DNA from: Emiliania huxleyi CCMP1516
Lineage: Eukaryota > Haptophyta > Isochrysidales > Noelaerhabdaceae
Assembly: GCF_000372725.1 (NCBI RefSeq)
Contig: NW_005197351.1
Coordinates: 36,489 to 100,488, forward strand
Direction of reading: 5' to 3'
DNA length: 64,000 bases
Shown: piece after piece, positions 21,358-31,716 of the stretch
Position numbering within the stretch: the first letter of the stretch is position 1
How the letters are laid out: each line of letters opens with the position of its first letter
Made by a program: the position numbers and the translations under genes
The notes under the pieces: model-generated
Told to the model about the DNA's origin: nothing
Seen by the model: the letters and a program-made list of their open reading frames with translations, nothing else
The model's database searches: none

Positions 21358-22674
21358 CTAAGAAGACAACGCCGTGTAGCCGCGCGCCGCTGGCGTTATG
21401 CTACCGGCACGCTTTTTTGCGGCAGTCCCGCGCTGCTTTTTGACGAAGGCCTTCATCTTCGTCTCGGCTGGCGTGTCGTCCATCACGTCGATGGCCTGCG
21501 TCATGCCCGCGCACGCGATCGCCCAGTAGAGGAAGCCCAGGTACTCGAAGATGACCGAGTACTTGTTTTGCGTCACGCGGCCGCCCGCGTCGCAGTTGAA
21601 CTTTGTGCACGGGTACAAGTAAAAGTCGACATTGGGGTCCCAGCGGCAGCGCCACCCGCCCGCCCGCTGGTCGGCCCACTGCTGCTGCAGCTGCGGCAGG
21701 TCGGCGCCCGTGCACGCGTCCTCCGTCGTGTGCAGGATGCATGTGTCGACCTTCTTCGTGTTTGGCCCCGCGAGGGTGAGAAAGTAGCCCCACGTGATAA
21801 AGTAGCACAGCATGAGCCCAAAGGTGATCTCCGCCATGAGGAGGGTGAGGAAGGCCATCTGCCAGGAGAAGTTGCGCGCCCCCGACGCCACGTGAGCCGC
21901 GATCGGCCCCGCCGCGCGCAGCTGGTACCCGCAGAAGGTGAGGAAGATCCCGCCCGCGATGCCAATCGTGTGCGGCCCCGACGACATCACCTCGGTGTAG
22001 CAGTACTCGTAGTAGTGGTCGGGCTGCATGTGGCAGTTGCCGGCGAGCGAGGGCATGATCCCCGTGAAGGTCGTCAGCGCGAACCCCATCCGCATCAGCC
22101 ACTCCCCCGAGAGCGACGAGTACCGGTAGCTCGACGTGCCCGACTCGGCCTCGCGCTTGACTCGGTTGCGCGCCATCTCGTCGACGCGCTCAAAGAAGAT
22201 GTACGCGATGAGGACGAGCATGATGAAGAGCAGCACGTACCCCTCGAACATGACGTTGGCTGTGAAGAAGGAGATGGACGGCGCCGACTCTGCCCACGAC
22301 GAGCAGCCGAGCGTGCAGTCGATCACCCGCCAGCCGATGACTGCGCCCATCGCAAGGAAGAACGGCGGGATGAGGAAGAACTGGCCAAAGTGGTTGGTCG
22401 CGAGGGGGCGCTCGCCGGTGGACGCCTCGCCCAGCCCTGAGCTCAGCCACATCAGGAACAGCAGCAGCGCGCCCATCGCCGAGCCTGCCGCAAGCACGAT
22501 CGCGGGCTCCGAGTAGTCGTCGTCGGGCGCACACTCGATGTGCGTCGCGTTGCCCACAAAGATGGAGCGGTCCGGGTAGAAGTCATGCGTTGGGTCCCAC
22601 GAGCTGCCGTGGGACATGGCGACAAGGCGCCCGGGAGGCTGCACCGCCAAGGTGGTAAAATTTGTGAATTTCAT
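21358..22674 (-). CDS. Multi-pass membrane protein of unknown function
   Basis: A single open frame to a stop at 21358. Possible starts are 22764, 22674 and 22617; I give 22674, and 22617 (MSHGSSWDPTHDFYPDRS) is also plausible. About six hydrophobic spans are visible: ALLLFLMWLSS, FFLIPPFFLAMGAVIGW, YVLLFIMLVLIAYIFF, TIGIAGGIFLTFCGY, FLTLLMAEITFGLMLCYFI and FLYWAIACAGM, with Cys-containing loops between them. The layout recalls the Frag1/DRAM/Sfk1 group, but I see no diagnostic motif. Confidence 0.75.
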   Translation of the reverse strand: MKFTNFTTLAVQPPGRLVAMSHGSSWDPTHDFYPDRSIFVGNATHIECAPDDDYSEPAIVLAAGSAMGALLLFLMWLSSGLGEASTGERPLATNHFGQFFLIPPFFLAMGAVIGWRVIDCTLGCSSWAESAPSISFFTANVMFEGYVLLFIMLVLIAYIFFERVDEMARNRVKREAESGTSSYRYSSLSGEWLMRMGFALTTFTGIMPSLAGNCHMQPDHYYEYCYTEVMSSGPHTIGIAGGIFLTFCGYQLRAAGPIAAHVASGARNFSWQMAFLTLLMAEITFGLMLCYFITWGYFLTLAGPNTKKVDTCILHTTEDACTGADLPQLQQQWADQRAGGWRCRWDPNVDFYLYPCTKFNCDAGGRVTQNKYSVIFEYLGFLYWAIACAGMTQAIDVMDDTPAETKMKAFVKKQRGTAAKKRAGSITPAARGYTALSS

Positions 22675-22803
22675 GATTTTTTCCTTTTTTGTGTCCTTTG
22701 GCACTTGGAGTGGGGCGACAGGGAGAATGTGGCCGGTCTCCGGCACCGTACGCATACTACTCAAAAGGTGGTAAAATGGAGCTTTTGGGTTTTCAGCTGT
22801 GAA

Positions 22804-22895
22804 CAGGAGCGAGTTCGCGCTGCGCTAGGCTCAGACGGCGAGTTCGCGCTGCGCTAGGCTCAGTACCGGGCGAGTTCGCGCTGCGCGCTAGGCGT
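22804..22895. repeat. Short tandem repeat shared with 57357-57432
   Basis: Three units of GCGAGTTCGCGCTGCG plus CTAGGCTCAG, period about 30-37 bp. The same sequence appears in reverse complement upstream of Rab2. Confidence 0.85.
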
Positions 22896-22899
22896 TGTT

Positions 22900-23390
22900 G
22901 ACACGTCACGCACACGATGCTTTGCCGTCATGGGTAGGTTTAATTAAAGAGCTGCGTTGGCTCGCCAAAGCTGCGCCGCCTCGCGCGCAAAGTCGCGCGC
23001 GGCAGCGTTGACCGCACAGCCTACTCGCCCAAGTACTCGCTCTCTTTTATGTCCCACCATGCAGAGCGCATCTCTCTCTCTGTTGTGCGAGGCGTGAACC
23101 ACCCTCCGGATGCTCCTCCCCTTTGCTCCAGGTGTATTCTTTTTTTGCGGGGCGGACTACCCACGGTTAGACGCCGTCGCCAACTGTCATGTCGGTAGCC
23201 GCTCTGCAAGCTCGCTGCTGGAGCGCGGTTGATCGCATCGCGGCGCCGACGCCGCGGCGGCGCCATCTCGCGCGGCGAGAGACGGCGCTGCATCGGCGCC
23301 AAAACAAACGGGAGGTCGCGGCGCGGCCGCGGCAGCAAAAACATCGACGTTCGCTTCTGCTTCTCGTCTCGTCTCGTCTTGTCGCAGGCG
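22900..23390. other. Intergenic
   Basis: Nothing I can support, apart from short homopolymers near 23140. Confidence 0.3.
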
Positions 23391-23421
23391 CACACGCGCG
23401 CGATCCGCGTCGCTCCGCGAG

Positions 23422-23485
23422 GACACGACCACCGGGATTCGAACCGGCAGCATAAGAGCGCCGGCTCGAACGCCGGCCGATCGTG
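23422..23485. ncRNA. tRNA-like three-way-junction element (not a complete tRNA)
   Basis: On the minus strand a 7-bp closing stem (CACGATC with GGTCGTG) encloses two strong hairpins, one holding the perfect B-box sequence GGTTCGAATCC. The D-to-T-arm distance is only about 30 nt, too short for a full anticodon arm. It could be a degenerate or truncated tRNA-type element, or an unrelated structure. Confidence 0.35.
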
Positions 23486-24265
23486 CAACGGAGTCATGCA
23501 GGTCTTGTGCGCTCTGCAAAACCGGCTCGTGAATATATGACTGGTTTTGTCCGCGGGCGCGAGGACACTGCGGAGGCGGGCGGCGGCGGCGGAGGCGGCT
23601 GCAGCAGCACACGGGCTGGCGGCGGCGCGCGGACGGTGGCGGCGGCGCGCGGACGGCGGCGGCGACGCGGCGGCACTGCTCCTCTGCTGCTGATGATGAC
23701 AATGATGCTGCTCCTGCTGCCCCTCCCGCCCGCCAGCTGCCCGCACGCTCGGTGGGATCTCTTCACCTTCACACTGGTCGAGTCATAGGTGCAGCGCGAT
23801 CGGCGCTGAGGCCTGAGCTGCTGATGGAGTATAGTGGAAGTGGGTGGTATAATTACTTGTGTGTTAATGATTAATTATTAATAGTCTGTATTCCAGAATT
23901 CCGTTGGGGGGAGGTATTCAGTCGGGGGCATTAATAATCGTCGGGCGGGGGCGCGGCGCGGCGGCGGGCGGGGCGGAGCGGGGCGGCGCGACCATCTGTA
24001 CTGACGGGGCCTCTGGTCTTTGATGCAGCGCAATGGTCGAGCCGCCCTCGACTCAAGCGGGGCTGCCTTCCACACGCCGCTGCTCAGGCCGGGGGAGGGG
24101 GGGGGAGACCTCCTGTTCCTCGCGGAACGGGAGCAGGCCCCTCCTTGCCCGGTCTGCAATGCAGGGCGGTGGTCGTGCCATCTTCGCGTCGTACTCGAAA
24201 CTACCACGCCGCAACCGTCGCTGGCGCGCGACACGTTCCCGTAGGCCGGACTGTCCTCGTCGAGA

Positions 24266-24718
24266 GTGTGTGCCGCCAAGGCGGGACACACTCAGGGGCA
24301 CAGTGCCGACGGGACGCGGCAAGATGGCGAGGACGGCGGCTGGGTTTACAAACCTGGTCTCCCCGCGTTTCAGAACTGGCTCATCTGGATGCACGACATA
24401 TATGTTCCTTTTGGCTCACATAATCATCTAGAAAGTGATCGAAGGCAACTGCAGGAGTCCCTGGAGTGGACGGACGACAGCGCAACAGTCGAGAAGACGT
24501 TTGTGTTCATCAATGAACACCTCTCCGTTGCAGATGAGCTCCACCCTATCAAATGCGTAGACAACATGGATCCTTTTGACAAAATCACCCCCTCGTCAGG
24601 CTCCGGGATGGTGTTCACAAACGGCATCCTGGACGTCTACACGGGTAAGGTCCGCGGGTTCGAGGTGCACGACTTTGTCACAGAGCGTCCTGGACGTCTT
24701 GCAGCCCACCGATGCTGA
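24266..24718 (+). CDS. Unknown ORF, 150 residues
   Basis: The part from about 24345 looks coding: GWVYKPGLPAFQNWLIWMHD, WTDDSATVEKTFVFINEHLS, DNMDPFDKITPSSGSGMVFT, VYTGKVRGFEVHDFV. GC is lower than in neighbouring genes. The first 25 or so residues are weak, so an exon boundary near 24340 is possible, and the last residues may be intronic. Family not recognised. Confidence 0.4.
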   Translation: MCAAKAGHTQGHSADGTRQDGEDGGWVYKPGLPAFQNWLIWMHDIYVPFGSHNHLESDRRQLQESLEWTDDSATVEKTFVFINEHLSVADELHPIKCVDNMDPFDKITPSSGSGMVFTNGILDVYTGKVRGFEVHDFVTERPGRLAAHRC

Positions 24719-24888
24719 GTGGCAGGAAATATCCAGCGGTCACCTTCCTCCCCTGTATGGGTGCCGGTGTATCGCAATCTCACTGCGCCTCGAACAACTG
24801 CGCCGCGTCCCCTGCTCCCCACACAAATGGCGCAAGACTGTTGGGCTGGGGTGCGGGGGGGCGAGAGCTACCTCGAGCAGATGCTAGT

Positions 24889-25195
24889 TACCTGAGTGTC
24901 GGACATCGGTGCTAGTTACCTGAGTGTCGGACAGCGGTGCTAGTTTACCTGAGTGTCGGACTAAAAAAAGCAGTCGAGAGACGGGCGCAGACAGCCGGCG
25001 CTGCCAGGGTCGACCAAACCAGGTGCGCGCCGTGCGCCTCACTGCCGGTGGCTGGCCACCTCCCTCTGCCTCTCCCCGTCGCTTACGTCCGCCCCGCGCC
25101 GTCAGCTGAGCGAACATAACATAACGCACAACTAAGAGAATAACATAACGCATGACCGAGAACATAACGCATAACTGAGAGGACATAACATGCTG
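24889..25195. repeat. Two minisatellites
   Basis: GCTAGTTACCTGAGTGTCGG occurs three times with period about 32 bp (24886-24960). A second block at about 25112-25190 repeats ACATAACGCA with variable spacing. Confidence 0.8.
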
Positions 25196-25274
25196 AGAGA
25201 ACTATCCGCCGGAGGGGCTCTTGCGCGAGGGGCTCTTGCGAGGGGCACTAAAGTGCGAACCTCCGCGACCCTAC

Positions 25275-25775
25275 TCACTCAGCACGGAGAAGATAGATGC
25301 TCATTCCCATTGCAACTAAGAAACTAATGTATCCTATGCAGCAACTGTCAAACCATAGAGCAAGCAAAAACGTTCCAAAAACAACTGAAAGCAGCGCGGC
25401 AGCCTCCTTCTTGACGTAACTTTCTCCCCCAAAGAAGACGTTGCGATCAAGGAACTTCTGATATCCGCCCATGCTGTGGTGCGACGTGCATTTGAGTACA
25501 CTCATGCGATTGCCGCAGCTGCCAGAGGTAACGCCATATTTGCCCTGCTCAAGGATTGTCAAGCGCGACTGAGCAGAGAAGTGCACGTCTGGCCAGGTGA
25601 TGGAATGGTGCTGATTCACGTGACTGTCAGCGATGCACCACCCTTCGATGCAGTTTGGTGTTGCCAGCTCGCACTGGCACGCATATGCCATTTCTGCGGC
25701 GGCCAGGATCAAACTAATGACGACGCGAGCTCCCATGGAGCGTTGGAGCGGCGCAGTCGGGGCCTCGGTGGACAT
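25275..25775 (-). CDS. Small secreted or membrane protein, unknown
   Basis: Minus-strand frame with stop at 25275. Starts at 25775 or 25736 both put a signal-peptide-like stretch first (MGARVVISLILAAAEMAYA), followed by a Cys-containing region (CQCE, CIEGWC, GSCG, LKC) and two close C-terminal hydrophobic segments (ALLSVVFGTFLLALWF, GYISFLVAMGMSIYLL). Shape suggests a small membrane protein with an outside Cys domain. No family recognised. Confidence 0.55.
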   Translation of the reverse strand: MSTEAPTAPLQRSMGARVVISLILAAAEMAYACQCELATPNCIEGWCIADSHVNQHHSITWPDVHFSAQSRLTILEQGKYGVTSGSCGNRMSVLKCTSHHSMGGYQKFLDRNVFFGGESYVKKEAAALLSVVFGTFLLALWFDSCCIGYISFLVAMGMSIYLLRAE

Positions 25776-26139
25776 GTGGGTAAGCACCTGAGGCGATGTG
25801 CGAGCGCGAGGAGTGGATAGGGTGCGAGGCGGGGCCGAGGCGTGCCGCGCGCGATCCCAGAGCGCCGTGCTATGGGCCTCTCTCACGGCGGCGAGGCGGG
25901 CGTCGCAATAAACAGGAGAGTGCTTCCTTGGTTGCGCCGGCGCTCGGGTTCCTTCGGTTACCCGACTCTTTCGTCATATGAAAGGGCGCGCGGTTCCCTT
26001 CGGCCCAAACACGAGCACACAAGGACACATAAGTACGACGTTTCTTTCCTATAGATGGGGTTTGCCGCGGTGTGGTTTCGCGCTCTCTGCGTTTTTTGTA
26101 TACATGTTTGGCTGTGTGGGAGAGCGAGCGCTCTACCCT

Positions 26140-27141
26140 CTAGCCTCGGCGCTCAATCACGATCCTCTCCCTCATCGCGTGCACGGCCGCCTGCTCAAAG
26201 GTGGGAAGCTCCTGCAGGCAGCGCGCGCACGCGGCGGCCAGGCCCCACGCAAAGGCGGACGCCGCAGCGTCGAGGTCGAGCGGCCCCGCCTCGCGCGCCA
26301 CGGCCGCATGGTACAGGAAGATGCTGGTGCAGACGTCGCCCGCGCCGATGGCGTTGACGCAGCGGATCTCTGGCACGCGCAGCGAGGCGGAGCCGCCGCC
26401 CGCGAGGAAGATGAGCGCGGGACGCGGGCCGTCGGTCACGGCCAGCACGCATCCCGGCCGGGTGAGGACGGTGGCGAAGAGCTCGGCGGCGGCGGCGTCG
26501 GCGTCGCTCCTCTCTGTCAGCGCGAGGAGCTCGTCGAGGTTGAGCTTGAGGATGTCGAGACGGCGCGAGGCGAGGACCCTCTCGACGCCCTTGAAGCCGT
26601 CGAGCAGCAGCAGCGGGTCCGCGCCGTCCGCTCGCGCGAGGAGGAGGGAGCAGACGCGCTCGTACAGCTCTCCCGCGCCGGGCGGCGTGGTGCCGCAGAG
26701 CGCAAACGCGTCGTAGTTTTGCGCCGCCTGGTCGAGGGCGGCGAGCAGAGAGGCGAGCTCGGCCTCCGATACCGCTCCGGAGGGCTCGATCAGCTCGGTC
26801 GGAGCGCCCTTGTTGGCCTCGTCGAGCAGCGTCGTGCACGTCCGGGTCGCAGCGCCCACGCGAGTGGTGAGCGTGGCCAGGCCGGCCGCTTTCAGCTCGG
26901 CGTCCACAAAGTCGCCGGAGCCGCCGCCGAGGAATTGAGCCACGCCGGTCGTCGCGCCGCTGCCTCCCGCCCAGCGGTGGAGCGCCAGGGCGGCGCCCTG
27001 ACCCTTGCCGCCCACGTACGTGTCGCACGACGCGGCACGGTTCACGCCGCCGAGCTCGACGTTGCTCGGGAAGGAGAGCACCTTTTGGAGCGCCGGGTTC
27101 GGGCCGACGCAGAGCACGCGAACCGCGGCGTGGAGAGGCAT
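26140..27141 (-). CDS. PfkB-family sugar kinase (1-phosphofructokinase/tagatose-6-phosphate kinase type)
   Basis: A 333-residue single-exon gene. NPALQKVLSFPSNVELGGVN and VGGKGQGAALAL fit the N-terminal PfkB signature; TRTCTTLL and TELIEPSG are typical of the LacC/FruK branch. Near the end VNAIGAGDVCTSIFL carries the GAGD anion hole and catalytic Asp. Such enzymes phosphorylate sugars or sugar phosphates with ATP. No transit peptide is evident. Exact substrate cannot be told from sequence. Both ends are well defined, with stop at 26140. Confidence 0.9.
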   Translation of the reverse strand: MPLHAAVRVLCVGPNPALQKVLSFPSNVELGGVNRAASCDTYVGGKGQGAALALHRWAGGSGATTGVAQFLGGGSGDFVDAELKAAGLATLTTRVGAATRTCTTLLDEANKGAPTELIEPSGAVSEAELASLLAALDQAAQNYDAFALCGTTPPGAGELYERVCSLLLARADGADPLLLLDGFKGVERVLASRRLDILKLNLDELLALTERSDADAAAAELFATVLTRPGCVLAVTDGPRPALIFLAGGGSASLRVPEIRCVNAIGAGDVCTSIFLYHAAVAREAGPLDLDAAASAFAWGLAAACARCLQELPTFEQAAVHAMRERIVIERRG

Positions 27142-27342
27142 TGGTCCTGGGTTCCGGCTCCTAGCCAGATAGGGGGTCTGTTGCGCCGTGTAGCTGGTGT
27201 GAGGGGAGCGCTCGGTAAGCGGGTCATGCTCGCGTGGCGCGCAGTCACCGCCGCGCGGCTGGAAACTAAACTAAACTAGGAGTCGGACTCAAGGTCGAAG
27301 GTCGCCCCGCAGCAAGTGTCTTAGGAGATCACGTCTGCTTCT

Positions 27343-28282
27343 TCAAGTTCGTAACACGTACACGCTCACGTCCGTCTCCCAGTCGGGGCGCATCGCGCCG
27401 GTGAGGCGGCGCTCGTGCCGCTCGACGCAGCACAAGCCCGCTCCCTCGGCGAGGGCGGGCAGCGCCCGGACAGGGTCCCACGCCGCGACCGGCCCGAGGC
27501 GGTCGCGGGGCTCGCTCGCGACGATGAACTGCGCGGGAGGCTCCGCGCGAGGATCGAGCAGCGCCGCGGCGGTGTGCACCAGCGCCTCCACCTGCAAGGG
27601 TCAAGTGCCGCGGCCCATCCTCTCTCTCTCTCGCCTCTCTCCCTCTCTCCCTCCCTCTCTCTCCTCGCCTCTCTCTCGCCAAACCCTGGGAGGGCGGCGG
27701 CGGCGTGCTCGCGCGGCGGCGTGCTCGCCTGCCTCGCCGTCGCGGGCGAGAGGCCCCGCCGCGAGCAGGCGGCGGGCGGCTCGGCGGAGAAGATCACGTC
27801 CGCCGCCACCACCAGGTCGAACGAGCCGAGCTCCTGCAAAGGGCGAAGTGGTGCGTGCAATCGCCGGCGTAGAGCCGACGCCCCGACTCGCCTCGTCCAC
27901 GCGCGCTGCTAGTCCGAACCCCGCTCCCTCCGCTGCTAGTCTCACCCACCTGATCCAGCGGCTCGCCCCAGCGCAGCGCCACCGCCTCGGCCGCAAAGGG
28001 CTCGGCCACGGCGGCTGCTTGGTCTGCCTCTGCTGGGTCGGCTCGATTCGCCGCCAGGTTGGCGGAGAGCAGCGGCAGCACGGACGGGTCGCCGTCCGTG
28101 GCTACGAGCCTCGCGGGCGGCGGGCGAAGCCGCTGCAGCAGGCAGCTCAGCAGGCCGAGGCCAGATCCGAGCTCGCAAACCCTCCTCCCCGAGACGAGCG
28201 TGTGGCGGCGCGGCAGAAGCCGCGACAGCAGCGTGTACGTGCACGGAAGGTAAAGGCTCGTCCCTGTTTCGAGCGGCAGGAA

Positions 28283-28318
<36 letters not shown>

Positions 28319-28702
28319 GCTGTCACCACCACCACCGCTGTCATAGCGGCCGTCGCTTTTCACTGATTTTTGCCGCGGCACCCAGCGAGGCTGGAGCAGG
28401 GCCGCCTCGACCACTTGCACCGTCTCGTCGTTCTGCTCCACGCGGAAGAGGCCGAGTACGCTCGGGTGCGACATGGCGCAAGCGCTGCGTGTGAGAGCCT
28501 GCACGGCTGCAGCGGCGCGGCAGTCCTGCGACAGCTCGAGCGATGGCTGCGCCGTGGCAGACGGTTTCCATGGCAGCATCAGAGTCGGGTGGACCAAGTG
28601 AGGGAGACGCTCGCGCTGAGCCACCAACGCCGCTGGTCCAGGCTCGGGAGCGAGGAATTCATCGACGAAGGAGGACAACGCCGTCTCGTCATCATCGAGC
28701 AT
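27343..28702 (-). CDS. Lysine methyltransferase, METTL21/FAM86-like (Methyltransf_16)
   Basis: Exon 1 (28702-27950) has GTSLYLPCTYTLLSRLL and the SAM motif VCELGSGLGLLSCLLQRL, then ARLVATDGDPSVLPLLSANL. A canonical GT-AG intron (27949-27834) follows LRWGEPLDQ. Exon 2 carries FDLVVAADVIFSAEP, the D-rich post-motif of this family. Exon 3 (27597-27343) is VEALVHTAAALLDP to FIVASEPRD and the stop. FAM86-type enzymes trimethylate eEF2 and METTL21 types modify chaperones; the exact branch is open. A Gly-rich run (about 28280-28345) interrupts the N-terminal half. Exon 2's donor is not settled; intron 2 is rich in CT repeats. Confidence 0.82.
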
Positions 28703-29818
28703 TCGGGTTGCGGAAGAGCTTGAAGGGGTGTGTGTTTTTGAACGATTCTCTCCTCAGCGGCTCCTTGAAGGGGTGTGTGTTTTCGAAAGAGAAAGGGGTG
28801 TGTGTAAACAATCAACTTCCTTTGTTTAGCAAAACAAGGAGCCGAGCCCCAGTCGCCCTTTTTTGACCCGCTCTCCTTCATAATGACGAACATACACACA
28901 CACCCCAACACACACACCCCTCAAAGGCTGGCCCTGCAGGGCCAGCCCCCCTAGGGGGGCTGCGGCCTCGATTCTGGCCTCCAAATCCGCGACGGAGGAC
29001 CGAGCGGCGAGTTCCAGCATGCATGGAGGCCTCCGGATCACAGGCTGCCCGAGACACCGAGAGTGGTCGCGCGGCGCGCAAAGAGCTCGGGCGAGGATGC
29101 TGGGATGCGCCACGGAAACCCGCGCGAACGGGAAAAAGGAACGGCAGCGGCGTCTTTGCTCGGCGACGCCTGAGCTCCTTCCTGTCGGCGCGACGGCTGA
29201 TGCAGGTACGTCGCGACCCTACTGTCTGTGGCTCGGCGATGCGGGCTCCACGGCCGTGCCGCGTCCGTCGGTGCCGCGTGCCCAATGAGGGACAGGCTGC
29301 CCTGCAGAGCTCACGAGCTCCTCACGCGGCGAGCCCAAGGCGAATTCGGCGCGACCTCATCAACTCGAATGAACGTTTAATCGGCGGCGCTATTTATATC
29401 GGGCGCACACTCTCAACAAGGTTCTTTTTCGAACCTTACTAAACAAGAGTACGCATTCGCTTCTCTTGTGAACACACTGCCATCAACACTACTGAACGCT
29501 ACCCCAACCTGCTACTAAAAGACTCCCTCCCTCTGCGTGGAGAGAGAGAGATTTTGTTTGTTCTGCGTGGTGGCGCTCAACCTTGTACGTACTTTTTCTC
29601 TCTCTCCACCTTGTACTCTCTCTCCAGGTATAATGTAAGGGGTGGTGCGGCCGTGCCGGCCGCCCTCGCAAAGTCAAGAGTGGCAGGGCTTCACGGCCAC
29701 ATTCACAGCCCGATCTGAAGTTTAACAGATCGGGCTGCGTCGTGTTACACCCGACACGCACCGCGCGGTGCGTGTTTGAAGTCTCATCAACGATGCCGTC
29801 TCCCATCACGCAGGGCCA
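28703..29818. other. Intergenic with short repeats and two hairpins
   Basis: GAAGGGGTGTGTGTTTT recurs near 28720-28810. A hairpin AGCCCGATCTG / CAGATCGGGCT with an 8-nt loop spans 29707-29736, followed by the palindrome ACGCACCGCGCGGTGCGT (29756-29773). No gene is supported. Confidence 0.5.
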
Positions 29819-30543
29819 GTGCCCACCAGCATCGGCGCCCGCTGCCCGCTCCCCTCACCAACCATTCCCTCAAAAAAACAGCGACTGACTGGCCTCCGCG
29901 GCGTGAGCAAGTGGCTTGCAGACGCCAGCGTGCAACTGGTTGAAGACGCCAGTGTGCAACTCACGCACGTAATCACGTACACCGTTGCCGGCGTGACGTT
30001 CCAGGCGGCAACCGCCGACCGCGAGACGGGCACGAAAGAAGTCCCCCAGCTTGAGCGCTACGACTACTCCGTTCTTTGTCGGCCCTTTGGGCCTGGGCGC
30101 GCGATCTTCAGTAGTGCCGTCCGCGTCACCGTTTTTGGTGACGTGTGGATGTGGCTCCTGACTCTTTTTCATGCAGCGATTGCGCTGATCCTCTTCTTCT
30201 GTGTCACCGACAAGGAACGTGCTATATCCTGGGCCGACTGCCGTCTAAGTCGCAGGTTGTGTGGGCGTGGATCGCAGGCACATTCTGACTGCTGTGCACG
30301 CCGACTCCACTTAGACGAGTACTGCTCCACCTAAGACTGTGTCATGATTCACTTCAACTTGCAGGCTTGTGGCAAGAGATGGCAGACACGCCCCACACGA
30401 AGATCACGCCGCAGGACAAGACGTTCGTGCTGCAAAAGTGCGTCGATGCCCGCGGCGCTATCGGCGCAGCCTTTGCGTACACCGACACGCAGCAGCCGTT
30501 TGCATACGTACACATGCTTGCCGCGTTTGCGGAGCTCCTCTGA
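29819..30543 (+). CDS. Membrane protein, possibly bestrophin-like (partial)
   Basis: Exon 1 (start about 29819) has YDYSVLCRPFGPGRAIFSSA followed by a membrane span, WMWLLTLFHAAIALILFF. After an intron ending TTGCAG at about 30363, exon 2 reads WQEMADTPHTKITPQDKTFV, KCVDARGAIGAAFAYTD and PFAYVHMLAAFAELL, then stop at 30543. A G/A-rich segment before PFxYxHxL recalls algal bestrophin-like channels, which would fit the upstream first span, but the protein is far shorter than that family. It may be truncated or a different small membrane family. Confidence 0.4.
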
Positions 30544-30589
30544 GGCGGAGCCGAAGCCGCCACGCACCTGGTTGGTCATTGGGGGTCGG

Positions 30590-30984
30590 GGTCAGAGTCG
30601 CCGTCGGTCAGGGCAGGCGAGGGGTGGGGTGAGGGCGAGGGTCGGGGTGAGGGTGAGGGCGGGGGTGAGGCTGGCTAGGTAGGCGGGCGATGTGCGTTAG
30701 CTAGGGTTGGGCGAGGGCCAGGGTTGGGGCCGTCTTGATTTTTATATTACCCAAAAGCTAGGCTACTAGCCCGCCACTCCCAGCTGCTCGGTGTGAACAG
30801 AGTTCGTATGCTATGCTATTGCTCCGCAACTCGAGATCCCTCGAGAGTTCACGCGGAGTCGGCTGGGGCTATACCAGACAGGGGTTGGGGCGAGCGGCCG
30901 GGCTACGATTGGGCTTAGGGTTGGGGATAGGGAAAGGTTGGGGCGAGGGCCAGGGTTGGTTAGCTTGGGGCGCACGATCGACGC
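30590..30984. other. G-rich intergenic
   Basis: GGGTGAGGGCGAGGGTCGGG-type low-complexity sequence at about 30590-30680 and again at 30880-30960. Confidence 0.6.
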
Positions 30985-31190
30985 CGCTAAAAAGAAAGAA
31001 AGAAAACACACAACCCAAGGGAGGGATGGGAGAACGGCACGCCGCCACCACACAGGGATTTTAAGGAGAGGAGTGTGGTGCGCTAGCCGTCGCCCACCCT
31101 GGGGAGTCTGCCTCTTCGTATCTCTTTTCGCAGTCTCTCGCCGCTTCTCGCTGCAACCTTCATGCCACCTCGCGGCCGTCCCACTCTCGT
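30985..31190 (-). repeat. Dispersed repeat family C, second long copy
   Basis: Matches 15960-16165 over about 200 bp. On the minus strand the end is TTTTCTTTCTTTCTTTTTAG, a perfect-looking 3' splice site. It overlaps the end of the ORF at 31083-31514. Confidence 0.85.
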
Positions 31191-31514
31191 CGGTCTCTCC
31201 CTTGTCACTTCCTCCTCTGTCGCGTCGTTCTCTTCTGCCTCGTCCTGCGACGCCGCCGCCTGCCGATCCCTTGTTCTCGCGGCTTCTTTCGCCTTGCGCA
31301 ACTCCATCCTCCTCGCGGCGTATCCTGGCCCCTCGAGTCTATCAAGCTCCCCTCGCGCAAGGACCACATTTCTGACTCCCACTCCGATCATTTGCCTACA
31401 CGTCATGTTGTTGCTCAGGTCCACTCTCTCTTTGAACACTTGTGCCTCTACGGATGATGCCGGCGCTGGGGTCCCCTTCGGATGCATCGTGACATCTGAC
31501 AACTGAATTTCCAC
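31083..31514 (-). CDS. Small hydrophilic ORF, perhaps part of repeat family C
   Basis: A 143-residue ORF, Lys/Arg/Glu-rich, with VGRPRGGMKVAARSGERLRK (an AT-hook-like GRPRGG). Its 3' end runs through the family C repeat, and family A copy 2 lies just upstream (31621-31689), so the ORF may be the body of a mobile element bounded by these repeats. No enzyme motif is visible. Confidence 0.35.
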   Translation of the reverse strand: MEIQLSDVTMHPKGTPAPASSVEAQVFKERVDLSNNMTCRQMIGVGVRNVVLARGELDRLEGPGYAARRMELRKAKEAARTRDRQAAASQDEAEENDATEEEVTRERPTRVGRPRGGMKVAARSGERLRKEIRRGRLPRVGDG

Positions 31515-31620
31515 TGGTTCGTCCTCCTCTGAGTCATCTTCCCCGTCCTCCTTCCGCTCGGCCCTTCGCTCGGTACGTTCGGTGCCGCTCGCGGTGTTGT
31601 GTAGATGGAAAATTCTTTAC

Positions 31621-31689
31621 CTGTGTTCGTGCCAGTGCGCGCCAGTCCCGTGCCCAGTGTTGTGCGAGGGAGTTTTGTTGTAAGATTCT
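31621..31689. repeat. Dispersed repeat family A, copy 2
   Basis: Nearly identical to 391-459. It ends 27 bp before the UBE2W start codon, so it forms part of that gene's promoter or 5' UTR. Confidence 0.85.
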
Positions 31690-31716
31690 TTTTGCGCAAA
31701 TTTTGCGAGCGCCACC

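Noticed and set aside
21220-22440. 406-codon plus-strand ORF
   Set aside because: Antisense shadow of the multi-pass membrane protein, without motifs.
25978-27279. 433-codon plus-strand ORF
   Set aside because: Antisense shadow of the PfkB kinase.
29707-29773. Two hairpins as a bacterial-type terminator
   Set aside because: The context is a eukaryotic nuclear genome and no adjacent gene end is defined.
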